A stretch of 64,000 nt of DNA, from the NCBI GenBank assembly GCA_947396885.1, contig OX377206.1, positions 16,615,466 to 16,679,465 of the forward strand, read 5' to 3'. A model generated the notes under the pieces. That model was not told the DNA's origin, searched no databases, and saw only the letters and a list, made by a program, of their open reading frames with translations. This document shows positions 11,740 through 23,040 of the stretch, piece after piece. Source of the stretch: Heligmosomoides polygyrus polygyrus (Eukaryota; Nematoda; Chromadorea; Rhabditida; Heligmosomidae). Position 1 is the stretch's first letter, and every line of letters begins with the position of its first letter. The translations under genes were made by a program, and so were the position numbers.

Positions 11740-12310
11740 TCAAGTCGGGTTCGAGTCCCGCCTGGCGCTAGAGTTTTGATCGCTGATCAGGAATTGTAGA
11801 GCTGTGAAATATACGGTGTTCTAAATCCCTCATATATATGTAGCGAGGTCAACTGATCAACCACGAAGTTCCTGCAGACTCTCTGGGCTCGTTTGGCCCT
11901 GTTGAAGAGAACAACTGGTTCTTGTGAGCGCTCTGAGACGATTATGAATCGGATTCCGGGAAAGTGGAGCCATGTGCTTCCCTAGAGGTTGCTGAGTTGG
12001 TGCCAGGCGTGATCCTAATTAAAATTTACAATTTGATGATTTACGGCGATTTTCAGATTTTTTCACCATTTAAAACATTAGGGAAGTAAAGGTCCTGGTG
12101 TAGTCCTTGAAGGGATTGATCCACACCAACTAATGTTTCTTTCACCTCCCATAAATAGATTGATAGATGGCTTGATTTGTCACCTCGAACTGTTCAAAAT
12201 ATGGGAGGTTTCTGCGGAAGAGCTAAGAATCAGGAATGAATCCGCATGTATTTTGCATTTGAAGAATTGAGCGCTATGGGACTAGTAGACATAAACCGTT
12301 ACATCAACAC
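11740..12310 (+). repeat. B-box-headed repeat, copy 1
   Basis: From the B box through CAACTGATCAACCACGAAGT, GATTACGGCGATTTTCAG and GTTACATCAACACTTGGTGG this matches 14112-14750 with modest divergence. Copy 2 has about 45 extra bases after the B box. No coding sequence is recognisable. Confidence 0.8.
11745..11769 (+). promoter_or_regulatory. tRNA-like T arm / B box
   Basis: CGGGTTCGAGTCCCG is a perfect T-stem-loop containing a consensus RNA polymerase III B box, followed by CCTGGCGC like a tRNA acceptor 3' half. The matching 5' half and an A box are not visible, so this is not a tRNA gene. It heads a repeat that recurs at 14112, so a tRNA-derived SINE remnant is the simplest reading. Confidence 0.6.
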
Positions 12311-12369
12311 TTGGTGGCGATCAGAACTCTAGCTTCAGCCTAGACTGGCACCCAACCATCCGCTCATCG

Positions 12370-12421
12370 GACTATCTATGCTATCTATGCTATGACTTAT
12401 CTATCTATGACTTATCTATGC
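12370..12421. repeat. CTATCTATG tandem repeat
   Basis: Imperfect reiteration of CTATCTATG(A)CTTAT. It is a simple repeat at the 3' edge of the preceding unit and is absent from the second copy of that unit. Confidence 0.8.
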
Positions 12422-12774
12422 TCAATCCATCTTCTTCTTCATCACGTTCTCCTTTTGAGATGTTTTTTGTTAACATTTCTTTTAGCATCCTCATGAATTG
12501 CTTATGTTTTGCGTGAATTTCACGTAAAAATAAGTAAATAAATAAAGATCTGTAAAAATTATTTGCACTTGGTACAGTTTTGGTCTCTTAATCGGATTTT
12601 TACGAGATGATGTCAATGGTCTCGCGTTACAAGTACGTCTCCATTGTGCAGAAAACTAATTGCGCAATAGTTTCAGAATGTTGTTCCAATGGGAGGCGTT
12701 TATTCTAATTTAATTCCTTCCCGCCTCTTGTACGCATATCTAATCTGCGATGCTTACCAATCGAGAACTATTCA

Positions 12775-13712
12775 CTTATAAAGGACATTATCACCGAATC
12801 CGATGCACCAAGATAAGCAGTAGCTGTGGAATCGTAGCGAATAGAGCACAAAGGTCGATGTAAAGCAAATCCTCCTCGGGCTCGCTAACCATGTTGCCTC
12901 TAACGACAAAAGGTGTTGTGGTGGAACATTGAAGGCACACGGTGACGAGCCGATGAACAATTCTGTGTCTACGAGTTTATAAACTGGGAATGGTGAAAGG
13001 CTTGGTCGGTACAAGACGTCCTCCCGTCCATTGTCTCGGAAGACGAAACGAAACTAGCCCTTTGCGTGAATGCGTTAACTGTGCCCACGTAGGCTCCACC
13101 TATCCCTTCTAGGCTTAACAGTTCTCTACTGTGGCCCGTTATCATTCATGTGATTGACGAATTTCCCTCATAAGCCCCGGACCTCAGTTACTTGGTAAGT
13201 GTGAATCGAACGGACGTGGATGACATTGAGTGGGATCTCCACACGGATCGATATGGGCAGTGACGCAGAGAAATTTCTCTCGTCGTTATCCCCTCACGTC
13301 TCTACTGCGTTCTACTGGCGAGTGGCTCACTCGCTCCTTCTCGGCGGCCGGGTGCGGTGGTCTGACTTCCTGTCAGATTCACACTCCACAAGTGTTCCGA
13401 CACTTGCGCGCTTCGCGCGACTTTTCTACACTTCTGACCTGCGGAAATCAGCCTTTGTAATATTTAAAATTTGCTCTACTGTATTGGCATCAGGCCCTTC
13501 AGCACTTCCGTCCGTTCATCATAGAAATTCTCTCTGATCGTTCACTAACGCCATTGCTTTGAGCTGCGCACTACTTCTGCCCTCAGCTGGCTCCTCCGCA
13601 GCCGTTCTCATGCCCAACAGCTTGCCTTTCCGGATATCGTTGACACGCCTTCCGAGCCCCGACGCCAGGTTCCCCCCTACTCGTTTCTTCCTTCTGGATC
13701 TAATTGCTGGTC
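12775..13712. repeat. Direct repeat unit with family C core, copy 1
   Basis: From AGGTCGATGTAAAGCAAATC through TCGATATGGGCAGTGACGCA to TCTGGATCTAATTGCTGGTC it matches 14785-15620. It contains the inverted family C core (about 13580-13680) and the palindromic CGCGCTTCGCGCG near 13407. Confidence 0.8.
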
Positions 13713-13715
13713 CGC

Positions 13716-14000
13716 GTTTTACTTGAAAAGCAAGTAGCCTTCTCAGAGGCTACTTTATGCAAAATCTGGAGCGTCCGAATACAGAAGGCGTGTCACGAGG
13801 TCATGCAACGCGAAATGGCACTGATGTTGTGTAGCGAGCATGTGGTTTCTAAAGACATATGTATCAACGGCGTCCTGTAAAAAGTTCCGTTGAGGATGAA
13901 AACGGCTGCGGAGGAACCTGAGGGACAGAAGTACTGAGCAACACAAACCACTGACTTTTATGAACAGTCCGGAAGGAATATAAATGTTAGTGGATCTTAA
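13716..14000 (+). repeat. Direct repeat unit A, copy 2
   Basis: Second copy of 9836-10140. The junction TCCGCGTTTTACTTGAAAAG joins the family C unit directly to unit A. Confidence 0.8.
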
Positions 14001-14111
14001 GTTTTACAATAATTGCTTTCTGTAGGTTAATGGCATTGCAATTTCGCGCGAATCGCTCGAGAGACGCACTTAGGAGTGTCGGAGTACTTGTAAAACTACA
14101 TTTGAATTCAA

Positions 14112-14770
14112 GTCGGGTTCGAGTCCCGCCTGGCGCTGGAGTTTTGATCGCGTCAGTCATCGTTGTAACATTTGAATTGGTCTAATTTTCGATGATCAGG
14201 AATTGTAGAGGTGTTAAATATACGGTTTTTCATAATCTCTCCGCTAGCGCTTTTTTTCAATGTAACGAGGTCAACTGATCAACCACGAAGTTCCTGCAAA
14301 CTCTCTGGGCTCGTTTGGCACTGTTGAAGAGAACAATTGGTTCTTGTGAGCGTTCTGAGACGATTCTGAATCGGATTCCGGGAAAGTGGAGCCATGTGCT
14401 TCCCTAGAGGTTGCTGAGTTGGTGCCAGGCGTGATCCTAACTAAAATTTACGATTTGATGATTTACGGCGATTTTCAGATTTTTTCACCATTTAAAACAT
14501 TAGGGAAGTAAAGGGCCTGGTGTAGTCCTTGAAGGGACTAATCTTATCAACTAATATTTCTTTCATCTCCCATAAATAGATTGCTTAATGGGTTGATTTG
14601 TCACTTCGAACTGTTCAAAATATGGGATGTTTCTGTGGAAGACCTAAGAATCGAGAAGGAATCCGCATGTATTTTGCATTTGAAGAGTTGAGCGCTATGG
14701 GACTAGTAGACATAAACCGTTACATCAACACTTGGTGGCGATCAGAATTCTAGCTTCAGCCTTCTTTAGC
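14112..14770 (+). repeat. B-box-headed repeat, copy 2
   Basis: Same B box (CGGGTTCGAGTCCCG at 14114-14128) and same downstream landmarks as 11740-12310. Confidence 0.8.
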
Positions 14771-14784
14771 AGAATTCTAGCCAA

Positions 14785-15640
14785 AGGTCGATATAAAGCA
14801 AATCCTCCTCGGGCTCGCTAACCATGTTGCCTCTAACGACAAAAGGTGTTGTGGTGGAACATTGAAGGCACACGGTGACGAGCCGATGAACAATTCTGGG
14901 TCGACGAGTTTATAAACTGGGAATGGTGAAAGGCTTGGTCGGTACAAGACCGGCATCTTCTCGGAAGACGAAACGAAACTAATCCTTCTCGTGAATGCGT
15001 TAACTGTGCCCACGTAGGTTCCACCTATCCCTTCTAGGCTTGAAGGTTCTCTACTGTGGCTCTTTATCATTCATGTGGTTGACGAATTTTCCTCATAAGC
15101 CCCGGACCTCAGAAATCGAACGGACGTGGATGACATTGAGTGGGATCTCCACACGGATCGATATGGGCAGTGACGCAGAGAAATTTCTCTCGTCGTTATC
15201 CCCTCGTATCTCTAGCGTGCTCTACTGGCGAGTGGCTCACTCGCTCCTTCTCGGCGGCCGAGTGCGGTGGTCTGACGGCCTGTCAGATTCACACTCCACA
15301 AGTGTTCCGACACTTACGCGCTTCGCGCGACTTTTCTACATTTCTGACATACGGAAATCAGCCTTTGTAATACTTAAAATTCGCTCTACTGTATTGGCAT
15401 CAAGCCCTTCACCACTTTCGTGCGTTCATCATAGAAATTCTCTCTGGATCGTTCACTAACGCCATTGCTTTGTGCTGCGCACTACTTCTGCCCTCAGCTG
15501 GCTCCTCCGCAGTCGTTCTCATGCCCAACAGCTTGCCTTTATCATTGACACGCCTTCCGAATTCCGAAGCCAGGTTCCCCCCTACTCGATTCTTCCTACT
15601 GGATCTAATTGCTAGTCCGCGTTTTCTGGTCTTCTCTCCC
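14785..15640. repeat. Direct repeat unit with family C core, copy 2
   Basis: Second copy of 12775-13712, offset by about 1.9 kb. It is followed by the pyrimidine-rich complement of the GGACCAG repeat up to 15757, which continues at 16216 after the MITE. Confidence 0.8.
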
Positions 15641-15765
15641 TCCCCTCCCTGCCCCCTTCCGTCCCCCACCTTCCTGGTCCCAACTCCTGGCCCACTTCCT
15701 TGTTTCCACTATTGACTGGTATCTTTTTGCTGTTTCTCCGTCCTGGTCCCTCCGCCAGGTTGTTC

Positions 15766-16207
15766 AGAGGGGCGGTCTTTATGTACGAATGGTCGCCGCG
15801 CCCGCGACGACGACTGCCGCGTGCGCGATGAGCTCCGCTGCGGTCATGGGAGCTGTGCCTCATGACTTGCTGCAGACGCTAGGTTTGAGTTGTTGATATC
15901 CTTTTCTGCTGTTGCAGGAGCTGGGGGAAAACATGCTCTGGTTCAAAAATTGAGTTCGAGTTATAAAACTAAGCAACGTTCTAATGCTCAATGCTATATG
16001 ATGCTTCTTGAGGAAAAGCTGAAAATATGACGCACCATCGCAGTGAAACTGACTTTGTATACGCTTTCTAAAACTTGATGTGCAAGTTTTGATGCAGGTT
16101 TAGATATCACTGGCCGCTGAAGTCACCCAATTGCGACGTCTTCTGCCGCGCTCGCCGCGGGAGTCACCGCGTCCGCGGCGACCATTCGTACATAATGTCC
16201 CGCAGCC
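15766..16207. mobile_element. 442-bp hAT-type MITE, copy 1
   Basis: Both ends contain TATGTACGAATGGTCGCCGC in inverted orientation. The element is flanked by an 8-bp direct duplication GGTTGTTC (15758-15765 and 16208-16215), the duplication length typical of hAT transposons. A second copy of exactly the same length at 56527-56968 has a different 8-bp duplication. No transposase is encoded. Confidence 0.9.
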
Positions 16208-16215
16208 GGTTGTTC

Positions 16216-16690
16216 CTTCCTGGTAGCTCTCCTGGTCCATCCTGGACATCCCCTTGCTTTCCTCCTATATTATCCCTTAGTGGTCCTACCGTGCTCACAC
16301 AGACGTCGGTGACACGTATTCGGAAGCAGGACACTCAGAAACGCGGGCAGTTGTCGCAATGTCAGGAGGCTGCGCTCCCTCTGCTGCAGCAGCATCCCAT
16401 GTTGAATTCTGAACGCGGCCGCTCGTCTTACGACGACGATGTCACCTCTTCTGATTCAAGACGTCTGATGCGCGACGTAGGGAACCCTATTCTGGATCCA
16501 GACGCTCAGATCCGCGCGCAATTGCCGTTGTGTCAAGCAGGAGGAGGCTCCTCGGCTCCTCGGTTGCAGCAGCATCCCATGTTGAAAGGCACATTTTGTC
16601 CGCGCCGGCTTCGATGTGGTGTATCTCACGCAGGATTCTAACCGTCGCGTGAAGTTGGAGAACATAGGATGCACGACTGGAACATCCTAT
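16216..16690 (-). repeat. Family C repeat, pyrimidine strand
   Basis: It continues the repeat interrupted by the hAT-type MITE and includes two copies of TTG.AGCAGCATCCCATGTTGAA (about 16384 and 16565). These pair with the complement of the GGGATGTTGCTGCAGC segments of the 42-49 kb array units. Confidence 0.7.
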
Positions 16691-17026
16691 GTTCCCCAAA
16701 CATGGATTTGACAACCTAATCCCACTTTTGTTTTCAGGAATCTCTCGCACTCGTAGTGTTACGAACACTTCATTGCTGCCTCCAGGTATGTTCTCCTGCA
16801 AGGTATTTTTTGTTCGGTCTTCGCCACCAGCACAATTTTTTTGTTTGTTTATTTTCGCTGTAATTTTAAATCAAAGCGTTTTATTTTCCTATTCACGTGG
16901 AGAATTCACCGCTACTGCCGTCCTGCGGAGGTATACGTAGTTTCGTGGGACCCCCATTGTTCAGCTGTATTTTCCATTTTTATGTTTTTATGAGGTACAA
17001 CAATGTTTTGCGCGCCATGGAGCCGC

Positions 17027-17589
17027 GATCGCGTTTAAGCCCCCCCCCCCCATGAAACGATTCGGTCAGGTGTTCGCGGTGGAGCGCGCTTGCGCACCAC
17101 ACTGAGCCGACGCGGGACAAGGCGTCCGCCGCGTTTGGATCGTCCGGTGCTGGGTAGCGTTTTTTAACGCTGCTGAACATCGGGGTTCTGGAGAGGTACC
17201 GCCGATCTCGATAACGCGCATGGAGATCAGCGGCTAGATTCCAGGCTAGGGAAGGGACTCCAGGGTGTGTGCCATCCAAGCTGCTCGTGTGGAAACTGCT
17301 TCTGTCGCTCAGGGGAGTCCGCGGCTGGGCATGCAGCTCGAAAAATGCGCGGAAGACGCCAGCAATTTGTGCAGACGTCGAAAGGCCTCAAATCTCAAAT
17401 AGTCAGTTGAGATGCAAGCATGCGACAACGCCGGAGAAGCGAACCCCTACCTCTCTCGCATGAAGCAACGCACTATCTACGTACAGCGTACAAGATGCAT
17501 ACAAGAGAACGCCAGCGCACAGCTTTCGCGCTCTACTGCGAACACTTGACCGAATCGATTGCACGGGGGGGGGGGGGGTAAACGCGATC
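17027..17589. mobile_element. TIR element with poly-C/poly-G arms (family G)
   Basis: Inverted ends GATCGCGTTTA (left) and TAAACGCGATC (right) each lead into a 12-14-base C or G run and then the inverted pair CGATTCGGTCAGGTGTTCGC / GCGAACACTTGACCGAATCG. A related inner repeat occurs at 30657 and 31700. No protein and no clear target duplication were found. Confidence 0.7.
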
Positions 17590-18877
17590 TGGAATCTGGA
17601 GCCGCGCTGTTACAGTAAAATTGCGCGTCGGCTTAAGTGTGTGCGGTGTACAGTGGAAACACGTGGCCGACCGCCACAGTACGCCAATAGTCAGCCGCTA
17701 CGGTTGTTTCGCGGCCATTTTGGAGCATACGCGTATTAGGCGTCACAAGATGATATCTAGCCCTGAAAGTAATCGCTCGGGTCCAATGGATAATGTATAC
17801 AAGCCATGAGAGAATTATGTGCACAGCATTATCTAATAATAACATCTTTGCCATAGTAGTGTGAGTACTATTATCACGCGGTTCCTCCGTAGAAGGTTTC
17901 ACGTCTTTACTAACTTCGATTTGTTGAATCTTTAGCTTAAATAGCAATCTCGATCATAAGAAAACTTTATGATAGTCAGTGCTAGGAAACTGGGGCATCA
18001 ATACAGATTCTCCTAAAAGAAAGTTTTCAGTGTCTCAATGGTCACTAACTCCTAGCTTTTCAAGAACTTGCATAATACCTTGTTTTGAAGAAAGAGAAAT
18101 CTAAGTGCGAGCTTGTTTAGATTCATTCACTTGTCCAATGGCTCGCGATACAATCACTCGATTGGTAGTTTGAGGGCCATTCACACGAAGTTGTCCGTTG
18201 GAAGGATGCACGATTTCTTAGATTTTTCTACCAATTGTTTGTTCTATGCAACAATTTACTGTCAAAAATTGCTTGGAACCCTGGGTCGGTACAGGTGCAG
18301 CGCACGAAATTGAATCCCAAAGTGTGCCTAGAAACTTACGATCATACGAGGAGGTCTGAGATGTATGAACAATCTTTCCATTTCGTGGACTTCAAAAGCC
18401 CAATTCTTCGTCACTACACCATCAGTTCAGAAGGTTTTTTTTAGTACATATGCTTTTATTAAGATGCAATAGTCAGTTGTTCTATAACTTGAAACTACTT
18501 AGGAATCAAATCATTTGTAGAATCAATTCTATAACTTGGAGTCACCTCAGGTGTAACTAACCATATTCCGCTCCAGATTTGAATTAGCCAATTCGCTGGT
18601 TGTTACAGCTACCTCATAGTCGTACAATCTTCGTGTTAATAACGAAGATTGGTATGCTTCTAATTCTAGAGAATCGCTTCCACAATAATGTCGGGTCAAA
18701 TTTAATAGCCACGTTAGTACCTAATTCTGCCTGATCGGTCTTGGACATAGCGATCAGAATCCACTATATGCCCTCACGTTTACAAGAAAAGTGCTGAAAA
18801 AAAGCGCAAAAGCGCGCGAAGCTTGATAATCCATAATACCCCCTGGGAAGCGGTGAGGACCATGGTAGCACCTAACG
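17590..18877. other. Unassigned AT-rich DNA
   Basis: No recognisable coding, RNA or repeat feature. Confidence 0.45.
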
Positions 18878-19339
18878 AGGAGACTATCTCAACGGTATTT
18901 CGGAACGGCCCAAGTGTTGTATATGGGCAGGATCGCCTCTCTCTGGGAAACAACAAAATGCAAATATCTCAACCCCAGTGCAATTCTGCGCGGAGATAGA
19001 AACGACGGAAGTTGGACCGTTGACGGCGTTAGCCCTCTGCCTGCACACGGAGGGCGGGCTCAGGTTGGCTGCAAGCAGCGATCGTGGGGATTACGCCGCC
19101 CCTCTACCCACTGCGCCACCATCGCTTGCTCGTCGTCGCCGCTTCAAGCCAACTTGAGCCCACCCTCCGCGTGCAGGCAGAGGGCTAACGCCGCCAATGG
19201 TCCAACTTCCGTCGTAACTAACTCCGCGCAGAGTTGTATTGGGTTCGAGATTTTTGCATTTTGTTGTTTCCCAGAGAGAGGCGATCCTGCCCATCTACAA
19301 CATTTGGGCCTTTACGACCTACCGTTTAGACAGTTTCCT
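18878..19339. mobile_element. 462-bp palindromic element with tRNA-like loop
   Basis: Long inverted arms run from the ends toward the centre: TATCTCAACGGTA at the left pairs with TACCGTTTAGACA at the right, and GGCAGGATCGCCTCTCTCTG pairs with CAGAGAGAGGCGATCCTGCC. The ends resemble those of the larger palindrome at 20944-22369, so the two are one family. The loop holds a reverse-strand tRNA-like segment. Confidence 0.8.
19070..19128 (-). ncRNA. tRNA-like segment in palindrome loop
   Basis: On the reverse strand GGTGGCGCAGTGGGTAGAGG contains a perfect tRNA A box (TGGCGCAGTGG), and the stretch reads as a D arm. A convincing B box and closed acceptor stem are missing, so I read it as a tRNA-derived relic and not a tRNA gene. 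Confidence 0.45.
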
Positions 19340-20367
19340 GGTAAAACGGCTTGCTCCGAGCTCCGTGACAGAAAATGCACTATATAGAGGAGGAAGGCAT
19401 GAATCTGTTGTGGTTTGTCAACAGCGGATATCAAATTCCCATCTCCCACCTCTGTCTTCGACTACACCAGGCTTCCGTATATAATTCTTCCCATACGCGT
19501 CCTTAAAATTAGTGGTCGATGATGCGGCATACCTACTTCGCGACCTGGGTTACTGTGCTTCTTCTTCCTGCCCAGGTCCTCGAATTTTTAGCGGTGGACC
19601 GGGACAGGCCAGTGAAGAATGTTGGTGGGACCTACGTTTGGTTGGGCTACGCTTTCACCCAAGCCTTGCCTCTGGGTCCTCAATTTTCAGCAGTGGTTTG
19701 ACTTCAAAATACCATATACTGAAGGTGATAGTTTTTCTGCCTTAAGTCGCCATTCTCAAATTCATCACACCTCGTGGCTTAAAGCACAACGACTGAACCG
19801 AAATATCAGACATTCAATTAAGCTTGACGAGCTGCAATAGGTTGTGAATACAACCCTAGTCGAAGCAGGAGTGCTGAGGACCTTCTTCTAAAAAGATCTA
19901 AATGCAGTGCAGCTGTGGAGAGACATTTAAGTTTGTGGTGGCTAGGTATGGAGAAGCGGGACAAGCCATTCATCTGCCGACTTGCACTCAGCCCTGTTTT
20001 CAGCTGAGCCTGAGTTCGCAAAGACAGGATAATTCGAGAGTACGCTCTGTGCGCAGTTAAGCGTAAACCCTACTCTTTAACGTTCTTTGCTATTTGTTTA
20101 TATAGTTCACGTTTGAGTGAACTGAGTATTGGATCGCCTTCTTATTAGACACCCCTTGAATTTCATCAATAAAATAGGTTTTAGTACTATCTGTAGCTTT
20201 TAATTGTAGAAACAAAGGCGATGTTGAAGTGTGATGTCATAACGCACGCTTGTATCCGTTCGGAAGAAGTCTAACCCGTAGCGGCTGATCATTAGCAGAC
20301 TGAAGCGGTCGGCTGCGTGTTTCCACTGCTACACCGCGCGCACTTAAGCCGTCGCGCAATCCTATTG
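19340..20367. other. Unassigned DNA
   Basis: No supported gene. Reading frames near 19510-19750 show no motif I recognise and may be chance. Confidence 0.45.
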
Positions 20368-20370
20368 TAA

Positions 20371-20706
20371 GGCCTCGTGCATACTTCCCGTCGCCGCGAT
20401 GGAATCGCGGCGACGAGTTTTGCAGAGCGACGCGAAAGAATTTGAACTTCTCAGTGCTCGTCGCATCGCTTATCGCTCTGCAAGGGAGCGCGACGGCGAT
20501 CCGTCCAGGACCAACGCTAAACACCGCGCGCGGCGCGAAAAAGTATGCCATGCCTGCGATGGGCGCGGGAAGCCATCGCGCATGCCGACCGCCACTGTTG
20601 TGGCGGCTGCGGTGAAGTTTCCTTTGACTATTCGACCGCGTGCGGCGGAATGGCTATGAACTGAGCGCCGCGATGGCATCGCGGCGATGGAAGTACGCCC
20701 CCGGCC
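20371..20706. mobile_element. 336-bp MITE, TAA target duplication
   Basis: Flanked by TAA (20368-20370 and 20707-20709). The ends are imperfect inverted repeats: GGCCTCGTGCATACTTCC on the left and GGAAGTACGCCCCCGGCC on the right, followed inward by CGTCGCCGCGATGGAATCGC and its partner. The interior is GC-rich and non-coding. Confidence 0.8.
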
Positions 20707-20763
20707 TAACAGCGCAGCTCGATGGCGCGCAAAACATTCTTGTTCATGAGGTAGGTGAGCCCC

Positions 20764-20825
20764 GTCCGATGCTGATATGTCCAGCTAGCTGCAGCCCGAT
20801 GCTGATATGTCCAGCTAGCTGCGGC
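20764..20825 (+). repeat. Two-copy 31-bp tandem duplication
   Basis: CCGATGCTGATATGTCCAGC plus TAGCTGCAG/GG occurs twice head to tail. The complement of its first half (ATCAGCATCGGACGG) reappears at 22421-22436, on the far side of the large palindrome. Confidence 0.85.
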
Positions 20826-20880
20826 AGGGTGTAGGCGGAGGCTAAGGGCAACGGATATCTTATGAAATGCTAAAAACTAA

Positions 20881-20914
20881 ACTTTGATCTTAGCCAAAAG
20901 GCCGAGAAGCGAAA
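20881..20914 (-). ncRNA. U2 snRNA 5' fragment
   Basis: The reverse strand reads CGCTTCTCGGCCTTTTGGCT followed by AAGATCAAAGT, the strongly conserved 5' stem-loop of U2 spliceosomal RNA. Beyond it the expected GUAGUA branch-point-pairing element is replaced by TTAGTTT and the resemblance fades, so this is a non-functional fragment: a truncated U2 pseudogene or a U2 piece in a chimeric retroposed sequence. It lies 30 bases outside the end of the large palindrome. Confidence 0.75.
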
Positions 20915-20943
20915 TGCTGAAGGAGACGTTACACTTCCTGACC

Positions 20944-22369
20944 AGGATGCTATCTCAACGGTAGGTCGGAAAGGGGCAAATGTTGTATAAGTGCAGAACC
21001 GCCTCTCTCTGGGTAGTAGCAAACTGCAGGTGTCTCGACCCCAATACAACTCTGCGCGGAGTTAGGGGGGACGGAAGTCGCGTGTTGGCGCCCTGTTGAT
21101 TCACGTGCTCCAAAGCTGACGGGCGCGCGCGGGATGAGGGCTCGTATCGCGGCTCAGCGCAGTGCACAAGTGGCGTAGTAGGGGAGGGCTCGGGCTCGTG
21201 AACGAGGGGTCGGGGTTTGGATCTCGCAGACTGCGTATGTTTTGCACTTTTGCAAATCCATATTTATCATATAGGTAATCCACCTAGGGGTATTATAGTG
21301 TGTTATAGAGCATGTTTACATATAACATACGCTTCAAACTACAGATTAGCTAAAATGTTCACTTCTGTGTGTCACTTATTTTAAGCCTATTTTGTGTGAA
21401 GCTATAGTTATGTAACGATAGGTATTTTGTGGCACTAGTTAAAAGTTCCGATTCCACCGACAAGACTTCGGTCAAAAAAATTTTTTTTCGCTGAAACTTC
21501 GTCTAGGGGGTTATTTGGGGTGCTGATCACGAATCTGACATCAGTTTTTCACGATTCTGTCTCTACCTGCCGTCACAGGCAGAAAGTTTAAGAATGTAAT
21601 CCTGTGCCTTCCTGTATCTATATTATCTAGCCGAATCGTGAAGAACGGACATCAAATTCGTGATCAGCACCCTAAATAACCTTCTAGACGAAGTTTCAGC
21701 GAAATCGGTGACCCTGTCTGGACCACCCTTGTTAACGGCATAGGTGGCCTCCGACCGAATCGTGAAGAACGAATATCAGATCGTGATCAGCACCCCAAAT
21801 AACCCCCCTAGACAAAGTTTCAGCGAAAAAATTCTTTTGACCGAAGCCTTGTCGGTGGAATCGGAACTTTTAACTAGTGCCACAAAATGTCTATCGCTAC
21901 AGAACTATAGCTTCACACAAAATAGGCTCAAAATAAGTGGCACACAGAAGTGAACATTTTAGCTAATCTGTAGTTTGAAGCGTATGTTATATGTAAACAT
22001 GCTCTATAACACACTATAATACCCCTAGGTGGATTACCTATATGATAAACATGGATTTTGCAAAAGTGCAAAACAAACGCAGTCAACGGGAACCAAACCC
22101 CAACCCCTCGTTCACGAGCCCGAGCCCTCCCCTACTACGCCACCCGTGCACTGCGCTGGGCCGCGATACGAGCCCTCATCCCGCACGCGCCCGTCAGCTG
22201 TGGCGCACGTGAATCAACAGGGCGCCAACACGCGGCTTCCATCGCCCCTAACTCTGCGCAGAGTTGTATTGGGGTCGAGATACCTGCAGTTTGTTACTTC
22301 CCAGGAAGAGGCGGTTCTGCACATATACAACATTTGCCTCTTTCCGACCTACCGTTGAGATAGCATCCT
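20944..22369. mobile_element. 1.43-kb palindrome with tRNA-like arms
   Basis: Arms of about 600 bp pair from AGGATGCTATCTCAACGGTA at the left end to TACCGTTGAGATAGCATCCT at the right. They run inward through ATAACATACGCTTCAAACTA and GTGGCACTAGTTAAAAGTTC to the dispersed CTAGGGGGTTATTTGGGG module, which is present once per arm and once more in the loop. The arms are similar but not identical. No protein is encoded and no clear target duplication is seen. It can fold as one hairpin and would be hard to clone or assemble. Confidence 0.85.
21173..21232 (+). ncRNA. tRNA-like segment in the palindrome arm
   Basis: GTGGCGTAGTAGGGG resembles an A box, CTCGTGAACGAG forms an anticodon-like hairpin, and GGGGTTTGGATC is a B-box variant, spaced as in a tRNA. 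The inverted partner in the other arm (about 22085-22148) is more degraded. This suggests a tRNA-derived SINE or tRNA pseudogene trapped in the element; it is not a standard tRNA. Confidence 0.5.
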
Positions 22370-22434
22370 GAGATTAAGTAGAGCCTTCTATGGTGACGTC
22401 TCATGTAGAAGCCTGCGCACATCAGCATCGGACG

Positions 22435-22528
22435 GAAATGCAGCCGCCCCATTGGAACTATAGGGTAATAGCTTGCTTGCTATTACCCTATAGTTCCAAT
22501 GGGGCGGCCAAAAATATCTGCATTTCAA
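22435..22528. repeat. Perfect 30-bp-arm hairpin
   Basis: Arms 22443-22472 and 22479-22508 are perfect complements around a TTGCTT loop. The outer GAAATGCAG / CTGCATTTC pair (22435-22443 and 22520-22528) extends the stem after an 11-base bulge. Absence of any mismatch implies recent origin. Confidence 0.9.
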
Positions 22529-22659
22529 ACACTTATGGTGGGACTCACACTTCAGCCATCTGGAGCGACATTACGGAAGCCACCAATATCGGTCGCATGT
22601 GGAGCTCAATCGAATGTGGCTTTCATAACTCCAGCTACTGAATTATAAATCTCGCGTTA

Positions 22660-22794
22660 GCCCCAGTTTATACTTGCGCCGCTGAGCGGCGCGACACCAT
22701 GGTCGGAATAGATATCGACGGGGCGACGCGAAAAATCGATATCTATGGCGACCGTGATGCCGCGCCGCGTGACGGCGTAAGTATAAACTAGGGC
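22660..22794. mobile_element. 135-bp palindromic MITE, TTA target duplication
   Basis: TTA flanks both ends (22657-22659, 22795-22797). Ends are GCCCCAGTTTATACTTGCGC and its partner ACGGCGTAAGTATAAACTAG. The interior carries ATAGATATCGA/TCGATATCTAT pairs. This is the complete form of the fragment at 826-913. Confidence 0.9.
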
Positions 22795-23040
22795 TTAGGG
22801 AGCCACTACTAGAGGGCTGTTAATGAGGGTGCCAAGGAGACGAGAGAGAAGCACGTATACAAACAAACCAGTTCATACAACCTTAATTCGGCAATTATTC
22901 CCGCCCATTGAGTTTTATTTTTTTTCTACCATTACGCGAAACGGTTTAAATGAACCCCTTCCCATTCACGGTTTAGCTCCAAGCTCTTTTCAACATTGGG
23001 ACCAAGCAACGTTCGTTCAGCGGTGGAGAGACAACGTCCC

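Noticed and set aside
11745..11769. A tRNA gene
   Set aside because: Only the T arm and acceptor 3' side are tRNA-like; no A box or matching 5' half, and it is repeated with a non-tRNA tail.
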